From assembly GCF_008329565.1 (NCBI RefSeq), contig NZ_NPKT01000005.1:1-64000 (forward strand): a DNA stretch of 64,000 nucleotides, written 5' to 3'. Below are positions 42,219 to 52,555 of this stretch, piece after piece. The translations under genes and the position numbers were made by a program. The DNA is from Mycolicibacterium sp. P1-5. GTDB lineage: Bacteria > Actinomycetota > Actinomycetes > Mycobacteriales > Mycobacteriaceae. The notes beneath the pieces are model-generated. The model was given only the letters and a program-made list of their open reading frames with translations, was not told the DNA's origin and made no database searches. Numbering within the stretch: the stretch's first letter is position 1; every line of letters starts with the position of its first letter.

Positions 42219-44369
42219 GTGACCGCCACCCTGGACATTCCAGAGCAGAACCCCGACCTGGTGCTCGACCAGAGTGCCGATGACTACTGGAATCACTACC
42301 AGCTGACGTTCGCGCTCTACAGCGTCAGCGACCGCGCGATACCCTCGGCGTTCGACGGGCTCAAGCCCGGCCAACGGCGTCTGCTCTACCAGATGCACGA
42401 CTCGAAGCTGTTGCCCGGAAACAAGCCGCAGAAGTCGTCGAAGGTCTGCTCGGCGGTCACCGGCAACCTGCACCCTCACGGTGGCGCGTCGATGTACGGG
42501 GCCGCCGCGTTGATGGCCGCGGAGTTCCAACGCGTGAAAGTCATTGACGGGCAAGGTGCCTTCCCCCGGATTCAAGGTGACATCCCCGCCGCCGATCGCT
42601 ACACCGAGATGCGGTTGTCGGCGCCCGGTGCGGCGCTCACCGCTGAGCTCGACGACCATGCGGTGCCCATGGTGGCGACGTTCGACGGCGAATGGACCGA
42701 GCCGACGATGCTGCCGGCTCAGTGGCCTGTGCTGCTGTGCAACGGCGCGATGGGTATCGCCGAGGGATGGGCGACGAAGGTCCCGGCGCACAATCCTCGC
42801 GAGATCATGGCCGCCTGCCGGGCGCTGCTGAAGACGCCGAACATGACCGATGACCGCTTGGTGAAACTCATTCCCGGCCCCGACTGGGGATGCGGAGCGA
42901 CCGTGGTCGGTACGACCGGACTGCGGGAGTACATCACCACTGGTCGGGGCGCGTTCACGGTGCGGGGCACGGTGAGCGTTGAAGGCAAGAACTGCATCAT
43001 CACCGAACTGCCACCCGGTGTGGCGAGTAACACTGTGCAGGACAGGATTCGGGCCCTGGTCGAGTCCGGTGAACTGTCGGGTGTGGCTGATATGTCGGAC
43101 CTCACCGACCGGCGCAACGGATTGCGCATTGTGGTGACTGCCAAACGCGGCCACGATGCTGAACAGATCCGCGAGCAGCTGCTGTCGTTGACTCCGCTGG
43201 AGTCGACGTTCGCCGCCAGTCTGGTCGCACTCGACGAGAACCGGGTGCCGCGTTGGTGGTCGGTGCGCGAATTGATATCCGCTTTCCTACATCTTCGCGA
43301 CTCGGTGGTACTGCATCGCAGCGAGTATCGGTTGGAGAAAGTGACCGCGCGCCGGCACCTGGTGGCCGGCCTGATGACGATCCATCTGGACATCGACGCC
43401 GCGGTCGCGGTCATTCGCGGCTCTGACACTGTTGACGAGGCACGCCAGGGATTGCAGGAGCGGTTCGCGATCGACGCGATACAGGCAGATTACGTTCTGG
43501 CCCTGCAACTTCGACGACTCACCAAGCTCGACGTCATCGAACTGCGAGCCGAGGCGGAGAAGCTCGATGCCGAGCTCGCCCAGTTGACCGAGCTGGTGTC
43601 CGAGCCCGACGCCCGCCGGAAGGTGATCGATCAGGAGCTCGTCGAGACCACCAAGCTGTTCAAGGGACCGGAGTTCGACCGTCGGACCGTGTTGGACGCC
43701 GAGGCCACCCCGGTCACCGCAGGTGCCGATGAGGACGGGCCGCGCGAACGAAAGATGAACGCCGCCTGGCGTCTGGACGATCGCGGGGTGTTCTCCGACA
43801 GTCACGGCGAGCTACTGACGTCGGGCCTCGGCTGGGCGGTGTGGGCCGACGGGCGGGTGAAGTTCACGACCGGCAACGGTCTGCCATACAAGATTCGGGA
43901 CATTCCGGTGGCGCCGGACATCACCGGGCTGGTGAGTTCGGGGGTGCTCCCGCTCGGCTACCACCTGGCACTGGTGACGCGGCGGGGCAAGATTCTGCGT
44001 ATCGACCCGGCCGCGGTGAATCCACAGGGAGCGGCCGGCAACGGTGTGGCCGGCGTGAAGCTGACCGGTGACGGCGACGAGGTGATCGCCGCGCTGCCGG
44101 TGTCGTGTGGCAATGGCGAGGCCATCCTGTCGTTGACCGAAAAGACCTGGAAGGTAACCGAAGTCGCTGATATCCCGGTGAAGGGCCGTGGCGGTGCCGG
44201 TGTCGGGTTCCATCCATTCGTCAAGGGCGAGGATGCCCTGCTGTCGGCGTCGATCTCTACGACCGGTTATGTGCGCGGCAAGAGAGCCGTGCGCGCCGAG
44301 AACCGCGCGAAGGCGTCTGTGAAGGGTTCGGGCGCCGACATCCTGCCCAACACCGACGAAGGCCGGTGA
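42219..44369 (+). CDS. topoM: Atypical type II topoisomerase, A-type subunit (TopoM-like)
   Basis: 716 residues. The cleavage-religation core is visible: GNLHPHGGASMYGAAAL near residue 85 and the DNA-linking Tyr in DRYTEMRLS near 128. A C-terminal beta-pinwheel-like domain (about 510-700) follows. The start is a GTG at 42219 with AGGAG. The C-domain segment at 44065-44326 exists a second time at 58778-59039. No GyrA-box (QxRRGGKG) was seen; the equivalent region reads VTRRGKILR. Confidence 0.9.
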   Translation: MTATLDIPEQNPDLVLDQSADDYWNHYQLTFALYSVSDRAIPSAFDGLKPGQRRLLYQMHDSKLLPGNKPQKSSKVCSAVTGNLHPHGGASMYGAAALMAAEFQRVKVIDGQGAFPRIQGDIPAADRYTEMRLSAPGAALTAELDDHAVPMVATFDGEWTEPTMLPAQWPVLLCNGAMGIAEGWATKVPAHNPREIMAACRALLKTPNMTDDRLVKLIPGPDWGCGATVVGTTGLREYITTGRGAFTVRGTVSVEGKNCIITELPPGVASNTVQDRIRALVESGELSGVADMSDLTDRRNGLRIVVTAKRGHDAEQIREQLLSLTPLESTFAASLVALDENRVPRWWSVRELISAFLHLRDSVVLHRSEYRLEKVTARRHLVAGLMTIHLDIDAAVAVIRGSDTVDEARQGLQERFAIDAIQADYVLALQLRRLTKLDVIELRAEAEKLDAELAQLTELVSEPDARRKVIDQELVETTKLFKGPEFDRRTVLDAEATPVTAGADEDGPRERKMNAAWRLDDRGVFSDSHGELLTSGLGWAVWADGRVKFTTGNGLPYKIRDIPVAPDITGLVSSGVLPLGYHLALVTRRGKILRIDPAAVNPQGAAGNGVAGVKLTGDGDEVIAALPVSCGNGEAILSLTEKTWKVTEVADIPVKGRGGAGVGFHPFVKGEDALLSASISTTGYVRGKRAVRAENRAKASVKGSGADILPNTDEGR
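44065..44326 (+). repeat. Direct repeat, upstream copy (within topoM 3' end)
   Basis: This 262-base stretch matches 58778-59039 in the same orientation without gaps and with 19 mismatches counted by eye (about 93% identity). The two copies bracket the benzoate/catechol island. Confidence 0.95.
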
Positions 44370-44437
44370 CATTACCGGTTCGGCGGACACGATTGGCGCG
44401 ACACGATCGAGGGCCGAGCCCCGATTAAGATCCGTGG

Positions 44438-44447
44438 GATATATATC
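44438..44447. promoter_or_regulatory. AT palindrome upstream of the pca promoter
   Basis: GATATATATC, a 10-bp palindrome, lies 17 bases before the -35 of the pcaD promoter in an AT-rich patch. Candidate activator or repressor site for the pca genes. Confidence 0.4.
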
Positions 44448-44463
44448 GACGCGATTTAGGTAT

Positions 44464-44492
44464 TTCACAATATCGCTGGGTGTGCCTACCGT
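44464..44492 (+). promoter_or_regulatory. Promoter of pcaD-pcaI-pcaJ
   Basis: TTCACA at 44464-44469 and TACCGT at 44487-44492, 17-base spacing, form a good mycobacterial -35/-10 pair; TANNNT is the common -10 in mycobacteria. Transcription would start near 44499, giving a leader of about 47 bases before pcaD. Confidence 0.6.
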
Positions 44493-44545
44493 CGAGGTAT
44501 GTCCGTTGTCGTGAACCGAAGTCCCGCAGTCGTCGAGGCCCTGGC

Positions 44546-45316
44546 ATGAGCGCCGTCGACGTCCACGCCGTGGTCACCGGTCGCGCTGACGGCCCGACGC
44601 TGGTGCTGTCCAACTCGCTGGGCTCGACTCACCGCATGTGGGACGCGCAGCTGGCAGACCTGGAGCGGCAATTCCGAGTGGTGCGCTACGACACCCGCGG
44701 CCATGGCGCATCTGCGGTGCCCGCCGGGCCGTACTCGATCGACGACCTGGCCGATGACCTGGTGGGCTTGCTGGACCGCCTGGGCGTCGACAAGGCGTCG
44801 CTGGTTGGGTTGTCACTGGGCGGTATGACCGTCATGCGGGTGGCTGCCCGCAATCCCGAACGGGTGGAGCGCATTGCGCTGCTGTGCACCGCGGCGACCT
44901 TGCCGCCGGCGGACGGATGGCGGCAACGGGCCGCCACGGTGCGCGCGCACGGCAGCGCAGCCGTGGCCGATGCCGTCGTGCAGCGATGGTTCACTCCGGC
45001 CCACCTGGACACCAATCCGGCGGTGCGCGTTGCCCACACACAGATGGTCGCCGCCACCCCCGCCGAGGGGTACGCCGGCTGCTGTGAGGCGATCGCCGAA
45101 CTCGACCTGCGCGAACAGCTCTCATCGATCGCCGCACCCGCCCTGGTGATCGCCGGAGCGGACGATCCGGCGACGCCACCGGAGAAGCTCGCCGAGATCG
45201 CCGAGGGCATACCTGGCGCACAACTGCTGACGGTCCCCGATTCCGCGCATCTCGCAAACGCCGAACAACCCGGCATCATCAGCCCCGCCCTCATCAAACA
45301 CCTGGAGCAACAATGA
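44546..45316 (+). CDS. pcaD: 3-oxoadipate enol-lactonase
   Basis: 256 residues, alpha/beta hydrolase. Oxyanion loop LSNSLGSTHRMWD near 24, nucleophile GLSLGGM near 95, acid ADDPATP near 205, His in DSAHLANAEQP near 235; this spacing and the N-terminal SNSLG are typical of PcaD. Hydrolyses 3-oxoadipate enol-lactone to 3-oxoadipate, the product handed on by CatC. Start ATG at 44546. Stop overlaps pcaI by 4 bases. Confidence 0.92.
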   Translation: MSAVDVHAVVTGRADGPTLVLSNSLGSTHRMWDAQLADLERQFRVVRYDTRGHGASAVPAGPYSIDDLADDLVGLLDRLGVDKASLVGLSLGGMTVMRVAARNPERVERIALLCTAATLPPADGWRQRAATVRAHGSAAVADAVVQRWFTPAHLDTNPAVRVAHTQMVAATPAEGYAGCCEAIAELDLREQLSSIAAPALVIAGADDPATPPEKLAEIAEGIPGAQLLTVPDSAHLANAEQPGIISPALIKHLEQQ

Positions 45317-46098
45317 CTCTCAATAAGTTGGTGGCATCGGCCGCCGCCGCGGTGGCCGACATCCCCGACGGCGCCCGGCTGGCGGTCGGTGGATTCGGTC
45401 TGGCCGGTATTCCATGGTTCCTCATCGACGCGCTGCTGGAGCAGGGCGCGGAGGATCTGACGATGGTGAGCAACAACTGCGGCGTCGACGGCGGTGGTCT
45501 CGGCCTGCTGCTGGAGGCACACCGAATCTCCCGCGTGATCGCGTCCTACGTCGGGGAGAACAAGGAATTCGCCCGCCAGTACCTCGCCGGTGAGCTGACC
45601 GTCGAGCTGACCCCACAGGGCACGCTCGCCGAACGCATGCGCGCCGGCGGCAGTGGCATCGGCGCGTTTTTCACGCCGACCGGGGTGGGCACGATGGTCG
45701 CCGACGGCGGCCTCCCGTGGCGCTATCACCCCGACGGCAGCGTCGCGTTGGCCTCGCCTCCCAAGGAGGTGCGCACCTTCGCCGGTCGGCAGATGCTGCT
45801 CGAGGAGTCGATCGTCACCGATTACGCACTGGTTCGCGCGGCCGTCGCTGATAAGGCGGGCAACTGTGTATTTCACGCCGCAGCAAGGAATTTCAACCCG
45901 CCGGCGGCCCGGTGTGGTCGGATCACCGTTGTCGAGGCCGAGCGCGTGGTCGAGGTCGGCGAGTTGCATCCCGACGACGTTCATCTGCCGGGAATCTTCG
46001 TGCAGCGAGTTGTCGCACTCACCCCTGAGCAGGCATCCCGCAAGGGCATCGAGAAGCGCACCGTCAGATCTCGTCCCACGGCACAGGAGGTTTCGTGA
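45313..46098 (+). CDS. pcaI: 3-oxoadipate CoA-transferase, subunit A
   Basis: 261 residues, CoA-transferase family I alpha subunit. The [13 protein letters not shown] stretch near 30 and [15 protein letters not shown] near 50 match the CoA-binding and subunit-contact elements. With the next gene it transfers CoA from succinyl-CoA to 3-oxoadipate. ATG overlaps the pcaD stop; its TGA overlaps the pcaJ start. Assignment to 3-oxoadipate rather than acetoacetate rests on the neighbouring pcaD, catB, catA and catC genes. Confidence 0.88.
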   Translation: MTLNKLVASAAAAVADIPDGARLAVGGFGLAGIPWFLIDALLEQGAEDLTMVSNNCGVDGGGLGLLLEAHRISRVIASYVGENKEFARQYLAGELTVELTPQGTLAERMRAGGSGIGAFFTPTGVGTMVADGGLPWRYHPDGSVALASPPKEVRTFAGRQMLLEESIVTDYALVRAAVADKAGNCVFHAAARNFNPPAARCGRITVVEAERVVEVGELHPDDVHLPGIFVQRVVALTPEQASRKGIEKRTVRSRPTAQEVS

Positions 46099-46784
46099 TG
46101 AGTTGGACCCGCGACCAGATGGCCGCCCGTGCGGCGCGCGAGCTCCGCGACGGCGACTACGTCAACCTCGGCATCGGTCTCCCGACCCTGATCCCCGACC
46201 ACCTGCCGGACGGATCGGACGTCACACTGCACGCCGAGAACGGAATCCTCGGTGTCGGTCCGTTCCCCTACGAGGACGAGGTCGACCCTGATTTGGTGAA
46301 CGCCGGCAAGCAGACCGTGTCCGTTGTGCCGGGCGCGTCGTACTTCGATTCGGCGACCAGTTTCGCGATGATTCGCGGCGGCCACGTCGACGTCGCGGTG
46401 CTGGGTGGAATGCAGGTGGCTGCGAGTGGGGATTTGGCCAACTGGATGGTGCCCGGGTCGATGGTCAAGGGCATGGGCGGAGCGATGGATCTCGTCAGCG
46501 GCGCTGAGCGCGTCCTGGTGCTCATGGACCACGTCACGAAATCTGGTGCCCCCAAGCTGGTTTTGGAATGCGATCTGCCGTTGACCGGCAAGGCCGTGGT
46601 CAGCCGGGTCATCACCGATCTCGGCGTCTTCGATGTGGTCGGGGCGGGCTTCTCGGTGATCGAACTGGCCGACGGGGTCGCATTCGCCGAGGCGGTCGCG
46701 AAGACCGGGGCTCCGGTGTTCGACGGCCGTCAGCGTCGCACCGCCGCCAGTTCGGTGCGCGAGCGCACACCGAGCTTCGCGTAG
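46098..46784 (+). CDS. pcaJ: 3-oxoadipate CoA-transferase, subunit B
   Basis: 228 residues, CoA-transferase beta subunit. Catalytic Glu lies in [12 protein letters not shown] near residue 44, and the [14 protein letters not shown] motif near 95. ATG at 46098 is chosen because AGGAGG lies 7 bases upstream; a GTG at 46095 is an alternative. The 3' end overlaps the convergent LuxR-type gene by 55 bases. No thiolase (pcaF) follows, so the last step to succinyl-CoA and acetyl-CoA must be encoded elsewhere. Confidence 0.88.
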   Translation: MSWTRDQMAARAARELRDGDYVNLGIGLPTLIPDHLPDGSDVTLHAENGILGVGPFPYEDEVDPDLVNAGKQTVSVVPGASYFDSATSFAMIRGGHVDVAVLGGMQVAASGDLANWMVPGSMVKGMGGAMDLVSGAERVLVLMDHVTKSGAPKLVLECDLPLTGKAVVSRVITDLGVFDVVGAGFSVIELADGVAFAEAVAKTGAPVFDGRQRRTAASSVRERTPSFA

Positions 46785-49378
46785 ATGCGGGTGAGGTGGT
46801 ACTGAACCGTCTTGGCAGACACGAATAGTTCGGCGGCCACCTCGCGATTCGACAAGCCCTGGGCCACCAGTGCGCTGACGGCTTCCTCCTGAGGGGTGAG
46901 GACGACGTCGGCGCGCTCGGAGCGATTCTGGTGCAGCCCACCGGCTTTGAGTTCACGGTCGCAACGCGCGACGTAAGTGGTGGCTCCCAGCGCGAGATAG
47001 AGTTCGCGGGCCGTGCTGATCGCTGCATCCGCCTGCCGACGCTTGCCTGCGCGGCGCAGCGTCTGACCGAACGCGAAGTTCACCCTCGCGGTGTCGTACC
47101 GCAGCGGCAGGCCACTGAGCAGATCGAGGGATGTCTCGAACGACCGTCGTGCGGCATGGATGTCGCCACGCGCACCGTGCCATCGGCCGCGGGCGTAGCC
47201 GAGCCGGGCCTGCGCCGATCGGTGTCGACGCGCCGCCGCACGGAGTTCGTGCGGTTGCAGGAAAGCGTCGGCCTCGTCGAGTTGTCCCGCGAGCACCATG
47301 GCGTTGGCCAGCAGGTCGGGCCACGGCCAGTAGCCGGGTTCCTGCAATGACGTTCCCGGCGCCATACCGATGAGCGGTTCGGCGATGCGGCGGGCTTTCG
47401 GATAGTCGGCTTCGGCTTCGGCGATCTGCGCGCGAGCCAACAACGCCGGGATCGCCATCATCGCGTAGTCACTGCTCACCGCGGACGCGGCGAGAGCAGA
47501 TGATTCGGCGCCGGCCCAGTCACCACGCAGTGCGGAAATCTGTGCAGCCGTCCACTCCAGGAGGGGTGTGACAACGACGATGCCGCTGACCGAAGCCAGT
47601 CGGCGGCCGTGTTCGACGCTGTCCATCGCCCGGTCCCACTCGCCGACCGCGAACTGCAATCGCGCCAGCCAGCCCAGCGCCCACATCGTGATTCTTCGGG
47701 ATCCGCCGAGTTCCGCGGCTGCGACGGCGCTCTCCAGATCAGCGCGGGCGCCTTCGACATCGTCGCCGACGAATCGCACCCAGCCGCGACCCATGGTCAC
47801 CCGCTGAGCCTGGGCGCCGTGGCGGATGCGCGCGCCCAGAGTGGTGTAGGCAGCCATCGCTTGGCGTGGATGTCCGGCGGCCAGCAGGCCCAGACCGCGA
47901 ATTGCAGCGGACTCGATGGCCGCTGACGAGTCCGGGTCGGCGAGTTCGAGGGCTCGGTCCGCCCACGAGACGAGTTCCTCGCCCCGGCCTTTGATCAGGG
48001 CGTGGAGCACCCGCCGTTGAGCGATCAACGCAGCCGTGTCGGGTTCGCGCTCGACGTTGACGATGCCCCAGGCCCTGTCGAGACGCACCTCCGCTTCGGC
48101 GGTGCGGCCCCGCAAGATCGCCAGGTAGGCCAGCACCGCGTTGCGCAGTGGCGTCTCCCGCAGGTTTTCCACCGCGGAGACCTTGGCAGCCGCGGCAATG
48201 CAATCACCCGCGGCGATGAGCGCGTCGACGGCGCGGGTCACGCGGTCGTCGCGGATGGGTCCGTTCGCCGACAGCCGAGCGGAATCTGCGAACAGCGCCG
48301 CGGCCTGACTCCAAGCCCCGTCAGCACCGCGGTCGTGCGCAAGGGCGGCCACCTCGTCGGCCAGTGCGGAATCGAGCAGCGGCGTCGCGGCAACCAGGTG
48401 AACGAGCCTGCGCACCGGGTCGTCGACGAGGTCGGCGGCCCGTCGATGGGCTGCTGCGGCGCGAGCGACGCCCATGAGTTCCACGACGGCGCCGGCGGTC
48501 CCCGAGCCGCTGACCCGGGGTGTGAATGGGGCGATCGTGACCAGCAGCCCGGCCGCGACCGCCGAATCAAGGGCCGGTAGCGGGTCGTCGATATCGGCGA
48601 GCGCGCTTGCGGTGGACAAGGTTTCGTCGCCGCCGAGAATCGCCAGCGCCTCGACGAGGCGGACCGCCTGCGGTGTGCATTGATCCAAATGAGCACTGGT
48701 ACGGGCGCGGGTGGCGCTCGGAGTGGGCAGAACGGCATCGGGCTGCGCCCATACCGAGTCGGGTACCTCGTCGAGGAGCGCGAGGACGTCACGGGGGTTG
48801 CCTCCGGTGTGGCGAACCAGCTCCGCGGTCATCGCCGGATGCAGAGTGCGCCCTCGGCTGACGGCCAACTCGGCCACCGCCGGTTCGGACAGTCCCGCCA
48901 GGGTGATTGCATGGTCGGTGACGTCGGACAGTGTCCCGCTCACATGAGTGGCCGCCAGCACCACCAGGACCGGTAACTCGCCGTAATGCCGCCGCAGCGT
49001 CGAAAGCGCTTGGGCGGATATCGGATCAGCGTGCTCGGCGTCGTCGATGACGATCAGGGCGGAGCCTGCTTCACGGACTCGGTCAGCCAGTGCGGCCGCT
49101 GCTGCGACGGGGTCTGCCGGCGACTCGGCGTCCAGCAGTTGGGCGAGCACACCGCCATCCAGATCGGTCTCCCAGGGTGCGGCCTTGGCCGACATGACGG
49201 TCGAGACCACCTCCTCTGCGGTGGCCACCAGCCGCTGCGTCAGCGTCGTCTTGCCCATCCCCGGCTGCCCCAGGACGGCCACCACGTGTAACCCGGCATC
49301 GGCGGTGCGCGGCAGTTTTTCGGCAAGGGCGGCTAATTCGGCGTCCCGTCCGAGACAGCCGGTTCGCCCGCTCCACAC
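46730..49378 (-). CDS. Large LuxR-family (LAL-type) ATP-binding regulator
   Basis: 882 residues. AAA ATPase domain with Walker A GQPGMGKT at 37-44 and Walker B VIDDAE near 120; a long helical repeat region (about 350-780); C-terminal LuxR helix-turn-helix (about 815-880) with [17 protein letters not shown] and [19 protein letters not shown] regulators activate catabolic or antibiotic operons after ligand and ATP binding. The location between the pca and ben operons suggests it controls one of them. Start is GTG at 49378; ATAAGA just upstream could hold a -10. Confidence 0.88.
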   Translation of the reverse strand: MWSGRTGCLGRDAELAALAEKLPRTADAGLHVVAVLGQPGMGKTTLTQRLVATAEEVVSTVMSAKAAPWETDLDGGVLAQLLDAESPADPVAAAAALADRVREAGSALIVIDDAEHADPISAQALSTLRRHYGELPVLVVLAATHVSGTLSDVTDHAITLAGLSEPAVAELAVSRGRTLHPAMTAELVRHTGGNPRDVLALLDEVPDSVWAQPDAVLPTPSATRARTSAHLDQCTPQAVRLVEALAILGGDETLSTASALADIDDPLPALDSAVAAGLLVTIAPFTPRVSGSGTAGAVVELMGVARAAAAHRRAADLVDDPVRRLVHLVAATPLLDSALADEVAALAHDRGADGAWSQAAALFADSARLSANGPIRDDRVTRAVDALIAAGDCIAAAAKVSAVENLRETPLRNAVLAYLAILRGRTAEAEVRLDRAWGIVNVEREPDTAALIAQRRVLHALIKGRGEELVSWADRALELADPDSSAAIESAAIRGLGLLAAGHPRQAMAAYTTLGARIRHGAQAQRVTMGRGWVRFVGDDVEGARADLESAVAAAELGGSRRITMWALGWLARLQFAVGEWDRAMDSVEHGRRLASVSGIVVVTPLLEWTAAQISALRGDWAGAESSALAASAVSSDYAMMAIPALLARAQIAEAEADYPKARRIAEPLIGMAPGTSLQEPGYWPWPDLLANAMVLAGQLDEADAFLQPHELRAAARRHRSAQARLGYARGRWHGARGDIHAARRSFETSLDLLSGLPLRYDTARVNFAFGQTLRRAGKRRQADAAISTARELYLALGATTYVARCDRELKAGGLHQNRSERADVVLTPQEEAVSALVAQGLSNREVAAELFVSAKTVQYHLTRIYAKLGVRSRTELAAVRR

Positions 49379-49432
49379 CGTCTTATCGTAGTGACGAGCT
49401 CGTCCGCGATGGGTCGGGTCTGCGCAGAAAAC

Positions 49433-52030
49433 TCAGCCGATATCGCCTCCGGCGACCGGCAGTACCGTCGCCGTGATGTAGGACGCCTCGTCGGAGGCCA
49501 GGAAGCAGATCGCGGCGGCCTGTTCGTCGAGGGTTCCGTACCGCTTCATCAACGACGCGTCGAGGGTCTGCTCGATGTGTGCGTCGAACCAGCGCCGTTC
49601 GGTCGCGTTGCGGGGATCCGGCGTGCCGCGCGAGATCCGCCGGGTGGGTGCGGTGGTACCGCCGGGTGCGGTGGCGACCACCCGGATGCCGTCGGAGGCG
49701 TACTCCATCGCCAACGACGCGGTGATCGCATTGACCCCACCCTTGGCCGCCGAATACGGAATTCGGTTGATGCCCTTGGTGGCCGCGGACGAAACGTTGA
49801 CGATCACTCCGTTGCCCCGGGTGACCATACCGGGTAACACCGCCCGGCAGGAGTACAGCGTCGTCATCAGCGACCGGTCGATCTCGGCGCGGATCTCTGC
49901 GTCGTTGAACTCGGTGAACGGCTTGAAATTTATGGCGCCGCCGACGTTGTTGATCAGCACGTCCACCCGGCCGAAAGTGGACACCGCTTGGTGGACAAGG
50001 GCTTGCGCACCCTCGAAGTGTTCGAGGTCGGCGGTGACGGCAGTGACCGCGCTGCTGCCGTGGCCGGTGAGGTCGTCGGCCAGCTCCTTGACGAGTTCTG
50101 ACCGGTCGGCCAGCACCACGGTGCCGCCCTCGGCATGGACTCGTCGCGCGGTCGTCTCACCGATACCCTGAGCGGCGCCGGTGATCACCACAACCTTGCC
50201 GGCGAATCGCCCCGGAGTGACGAAGCGGGGGCGCCGGGCTGCGCGGGCGGCCGCCTGGTCGGCCATCGCGCGGCGCATGGTCTGCTTGGAGCACTCGCTG
50301 TGGGCCGTGATCAGGGTGCGTGCCGCTGTGCGGTCTGCCGATTCGAAGGCTTCGACGATGCGCACATGATCCCGGGCGCACAGCGGATGACACCAGGTGG
50401 CGTCGCGCAGGGCCTCACTCATCCGGCCCTTCACGTCCAGCGCCTGATACGCCTGCAGGAGGTGGGCGTTGCCCGTCAGGGTGAACAGATAGTCGTGGAA
50501 GGCCGCGTTGGTCTCGGTGTATTGCGCAGCGTCGACGAACCGGTCGCCGTCGACGAACGGCAGAGTGGACTCGGCCAGCAGCCGGTAACCGGCGAGCTGC
50601 TGGGACGTCAACCGGCCCAGCGTCAGTTCAAGCGCTCCGAGTTCGAGCGCCTGCCGGGCCTCGAACACGGCGTCGGAGGCGTGCACCGCGGGGTGCTCCT
50701 CGCCGATCTGGTAGCCGTCGGACGAGACCACCGGGGTCGCCGGTGCGACCGGCATGGCTGGTTGTGGGGGGATCGGCGGCGCGGGTTGTGGCGCGAACAG
50801 CGACTGTCCGGCGATCGAGCGGATCGCGGCCTCGTCATCGATCACCGGTGCCGCCGTCGGTAGCGACGGGAACCGAGCCGGTGGGAGCATCGCCTGGCCG
50901 GCGATTGCCCGGGCGTCTGCGGCGGGCAGCAGCTGCTCTTCATCCGCTGCGGTATTCGTCGGTGCAGGCGTCGCCGGCGCACCGTCTGCGGTGGCGCCGC
51001 CGTGGGCCAGCGCGAATTTCTCGTAATAGAACCCCGTCGGTTCGATGCGGGCCGTGCTCATGTGCGCGCGCACCGACTCGACCATCGGCGGCGGGCCGCA
51101 CAGATACACCGCAACGTCGCCGCCGTGCAGGTGCTCGGGCCCGATCAGGGCTGTCACGTAACCTTTGTTGACCGCCCGCGACGCCGGGTCGGACACACAG
51201 TGATCCCACGTGAATCCTGCTATTTGCGAGCCGATTTGCTCGATGTCGTCCACAGCGACCAGATCCTCGTCGGTGCTTACACCGTAGACGAGATGAACCG
51301 TTCGCGAGCTGCCGCGCAACGTTCGCAAAATGGACAGCACCGGCGCCAGCCCGGTGCCGCCGGCCAACAGCAGCACCGGTCGATCCGCCTCGCGCAAGAA
51401 AAACGAGCCGTTGGGCCCGGTGAACGAGATCGTGTCGCCGACGCCGGCGCGCTGCGCCAGATAGTCCGACATCGCCCCGCCCGGGGTCAGCTTGACCAGG
51501 AAGGTGAGCCGCTCCTCGTCCGGGGCGTTGGAGAACGAGTAGGACCGCTGCTGGTCCGTACCGGGCACCGAGATGTTGACGTACTGCCCCGGCAGAAAGG
51601 TCAGGTCGGCGCGATTCGGAATATCGATACCCACCGCCACGGTGGTGGCCGAGAGGCGCTCCAGCCTGACCAAGGTCCCGGTGTAGGCGGCCGCGGAGGT
51701 CTTCGCGACGTCGGAGGTGGTGGCGATCTGTAGGACCAGGTCGGAGCGCGGTTTCATGCTGCACGGCAGCACATACCCTGCTGCGGCCTCATCACCGGAC
51801 AGTGCGTCCTCGAGATAGGTGCCGCCGTCGAAGTTGCCCGACTCGCACCTGGCCTTGCAGGTGCCGCACGCGCCGTCGCGGCAGTCCAGCGGGATGTTGA
51901 TGCGCTGCCGGTAGGACGCGTCGGCGACGGTCTGATCATCCCGACAGGTGATGAAGCGGGTGACCCCGTCCTCGAAGGACAGTGCCACAGAATAGGTTTC
52001 GGTGTCTACCGTGGTGGTCGTGGAGGTCAT
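49433..52030 (-). CDS. benCD: BenC-FCD-BenD fusion: benzoate dioxygenase reductase joined to diol dehydrogenase
   Basis: 865 residues in one uninterrupted frame. Residues 10-100: plant-type [2Fe-2S] ferredoxin (Cys50, 55, 58, 90). About 112-340: FAD/NAD reductase (RSYSFSNAP near 162, LLAGGTGLAP near 221, YLCGPPPM near 309). About 345-450: Ala/Pro-rich linker with two similar IAGQ stretches. About 452-590: an FCD domain of GntR regulators, with metal-binding His residues but no DNA-binding helix-turn-helix. About 605-865: short-chain dehydrogenase with TGAAQGIG at 617-624, Ser748, Tyr759, Lys763. The two ends equal BenC and BenD, which pass electrons to BenAB and oxidise the resulting cis-diol to catechol. 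Located 9 bases after benB. The FCD insertion is unexpected. Confidence 0.9.
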   Translation of the reverse strand: MTSTTTTVDTETYSVALSFEDGVTRFITCRDDQTVADASYRQRINIPLDCRDGACGTCKARCESGNFDGGTYLEDALSGDEAAAGYVLPCSMKPRSDLVLQIATTSDVAKTSAAAYTGTLVRLERLSATTVAVGIDIPNRADLTFLPGQYVNISVPGTDQQRSYSFSNAPDEERLTFLVKLTPGGAMSDYLAQRAGVGDTISFTGPNGSFFLREADRPVLLLAGGTGLAPVLSILRTLRGSSRTVHLVYGVSTDEDLVAVDDIEQIGSQIAGFTWDHCVSDPASRAVNKGYVTALIGPEHLHGGDVAVYLCGPPPMVESVRAHMSTARIEPTGFYYEKFALAHGGATADGAPATPAPTNTAADEEQLLPAADARAIAGQAMLPPARFPSLPTAAPVIDDEAAIRSIAGQSLFAPQPAPPIPPQPAMPVAPATPVVSSDGYQIGEEHPAVHASDAVFEARQALELGALELTLGRLTSQQLAGYRLLAESTLPFVDGDRFVDAAQYTETNAAFHDYLFTLTGNAHLLQAYQALDVKGRMSEALRDATWCHPLCARDHVRIVEAFESADRTAARTLITAHSECSKQTMRRAMADQAAARAARRPRFVTPGRFAGKVVVITGAAQGIGETTARRVHAEGGTVVLADRSELVKELADDLTGHGSSAVTAVTADLEHFEGAQALVHQAVSTFGRVDVLINNVGGAINFKPFTEFNDAEIRAEIDRSLMTTLYSCRAVLPGMVTRGNGVIVNVSSAATKGINRIPYSAAKGGVNAITASLAMEYASDGIRVVATAPGGTTAPTRRISRGTPDPRNATERRWFDAHIEQTLDASLMKRYGTLDEQAAAICFLASDEASYITATVLPVAGGDIG

Positions 52031-52039
52031 GGTGGTGTC

Positions 52040-52555
52040 CTAGATGTGGTAGACGTCCACGACGTGGTGGATGTAATCGTTTTTCAGTACGACGGTTTTG
52101 CGCCGGATCAGGGGCTGCTCACCGCCGAAATCGACGGTGTAGAAGGACGTCCCGTAATACGGGTCGACGGTCTTGTAGCGGAAATACATGGTGTGCCAGT
52201 TGAACCGGATGTCGACCAGATCGCCGTGGCGTTCGATCACCTCGACATTGGAGATGTTGTGGCTGGTGCGCGGTTCGGGCAGTGAGGTCGCGGAGGAACG
52301 CTCGGTACGGATCCGGAATACCCGATCCTCGAGGCCGCCCTTGTTGGCGTAGTAGATCAGCGAGATGTCCCGCTGAGGATCCTCGACCAGGCTGTCGTTG
52401 TCGTCCCAGGACGGCATCCAGTACACGACGTCGTCGGCATAGCACTGCAGCCATTTCTCGAACTCACGGTCGTCGAGATACCGGGCCTCCCGGTACAGGA
52501 ACTGCTCGATCATGTTCTGGGTGATGAGCTTTTCGGTCGTCTCCGTGGTGGTCAT
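52040..52555 (-). CDS. benB: Benzoate 1,2-dioxygenase, beta subunit
   Basis: 171 residues, full length for ring-hydroxylating beta subunits. [19 protein letters not shown] near the N-terminus and [21 protein letters not shown] are typical. It is structural, giving the alpha3beta3 hexamer with BenA. Start overlaps the benA stop by 4 bases. Confidence 0.94.
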   Translation of the reverse strand: MTTTETTEKLITQNMIEQFLYREARYLDDREFEKWLQCYADDVVYWMPSWDDNDSLVEDPQRDISLIYYANKGGLEDRVFRIRTERSSATSLPEPRTSHNISNVEVIERHGDLVDIRFNWHTMYFRYKTVDPYYGTSFYTVDFGGEQPLIRRKTVVLKNDYIHHVVDVYHI

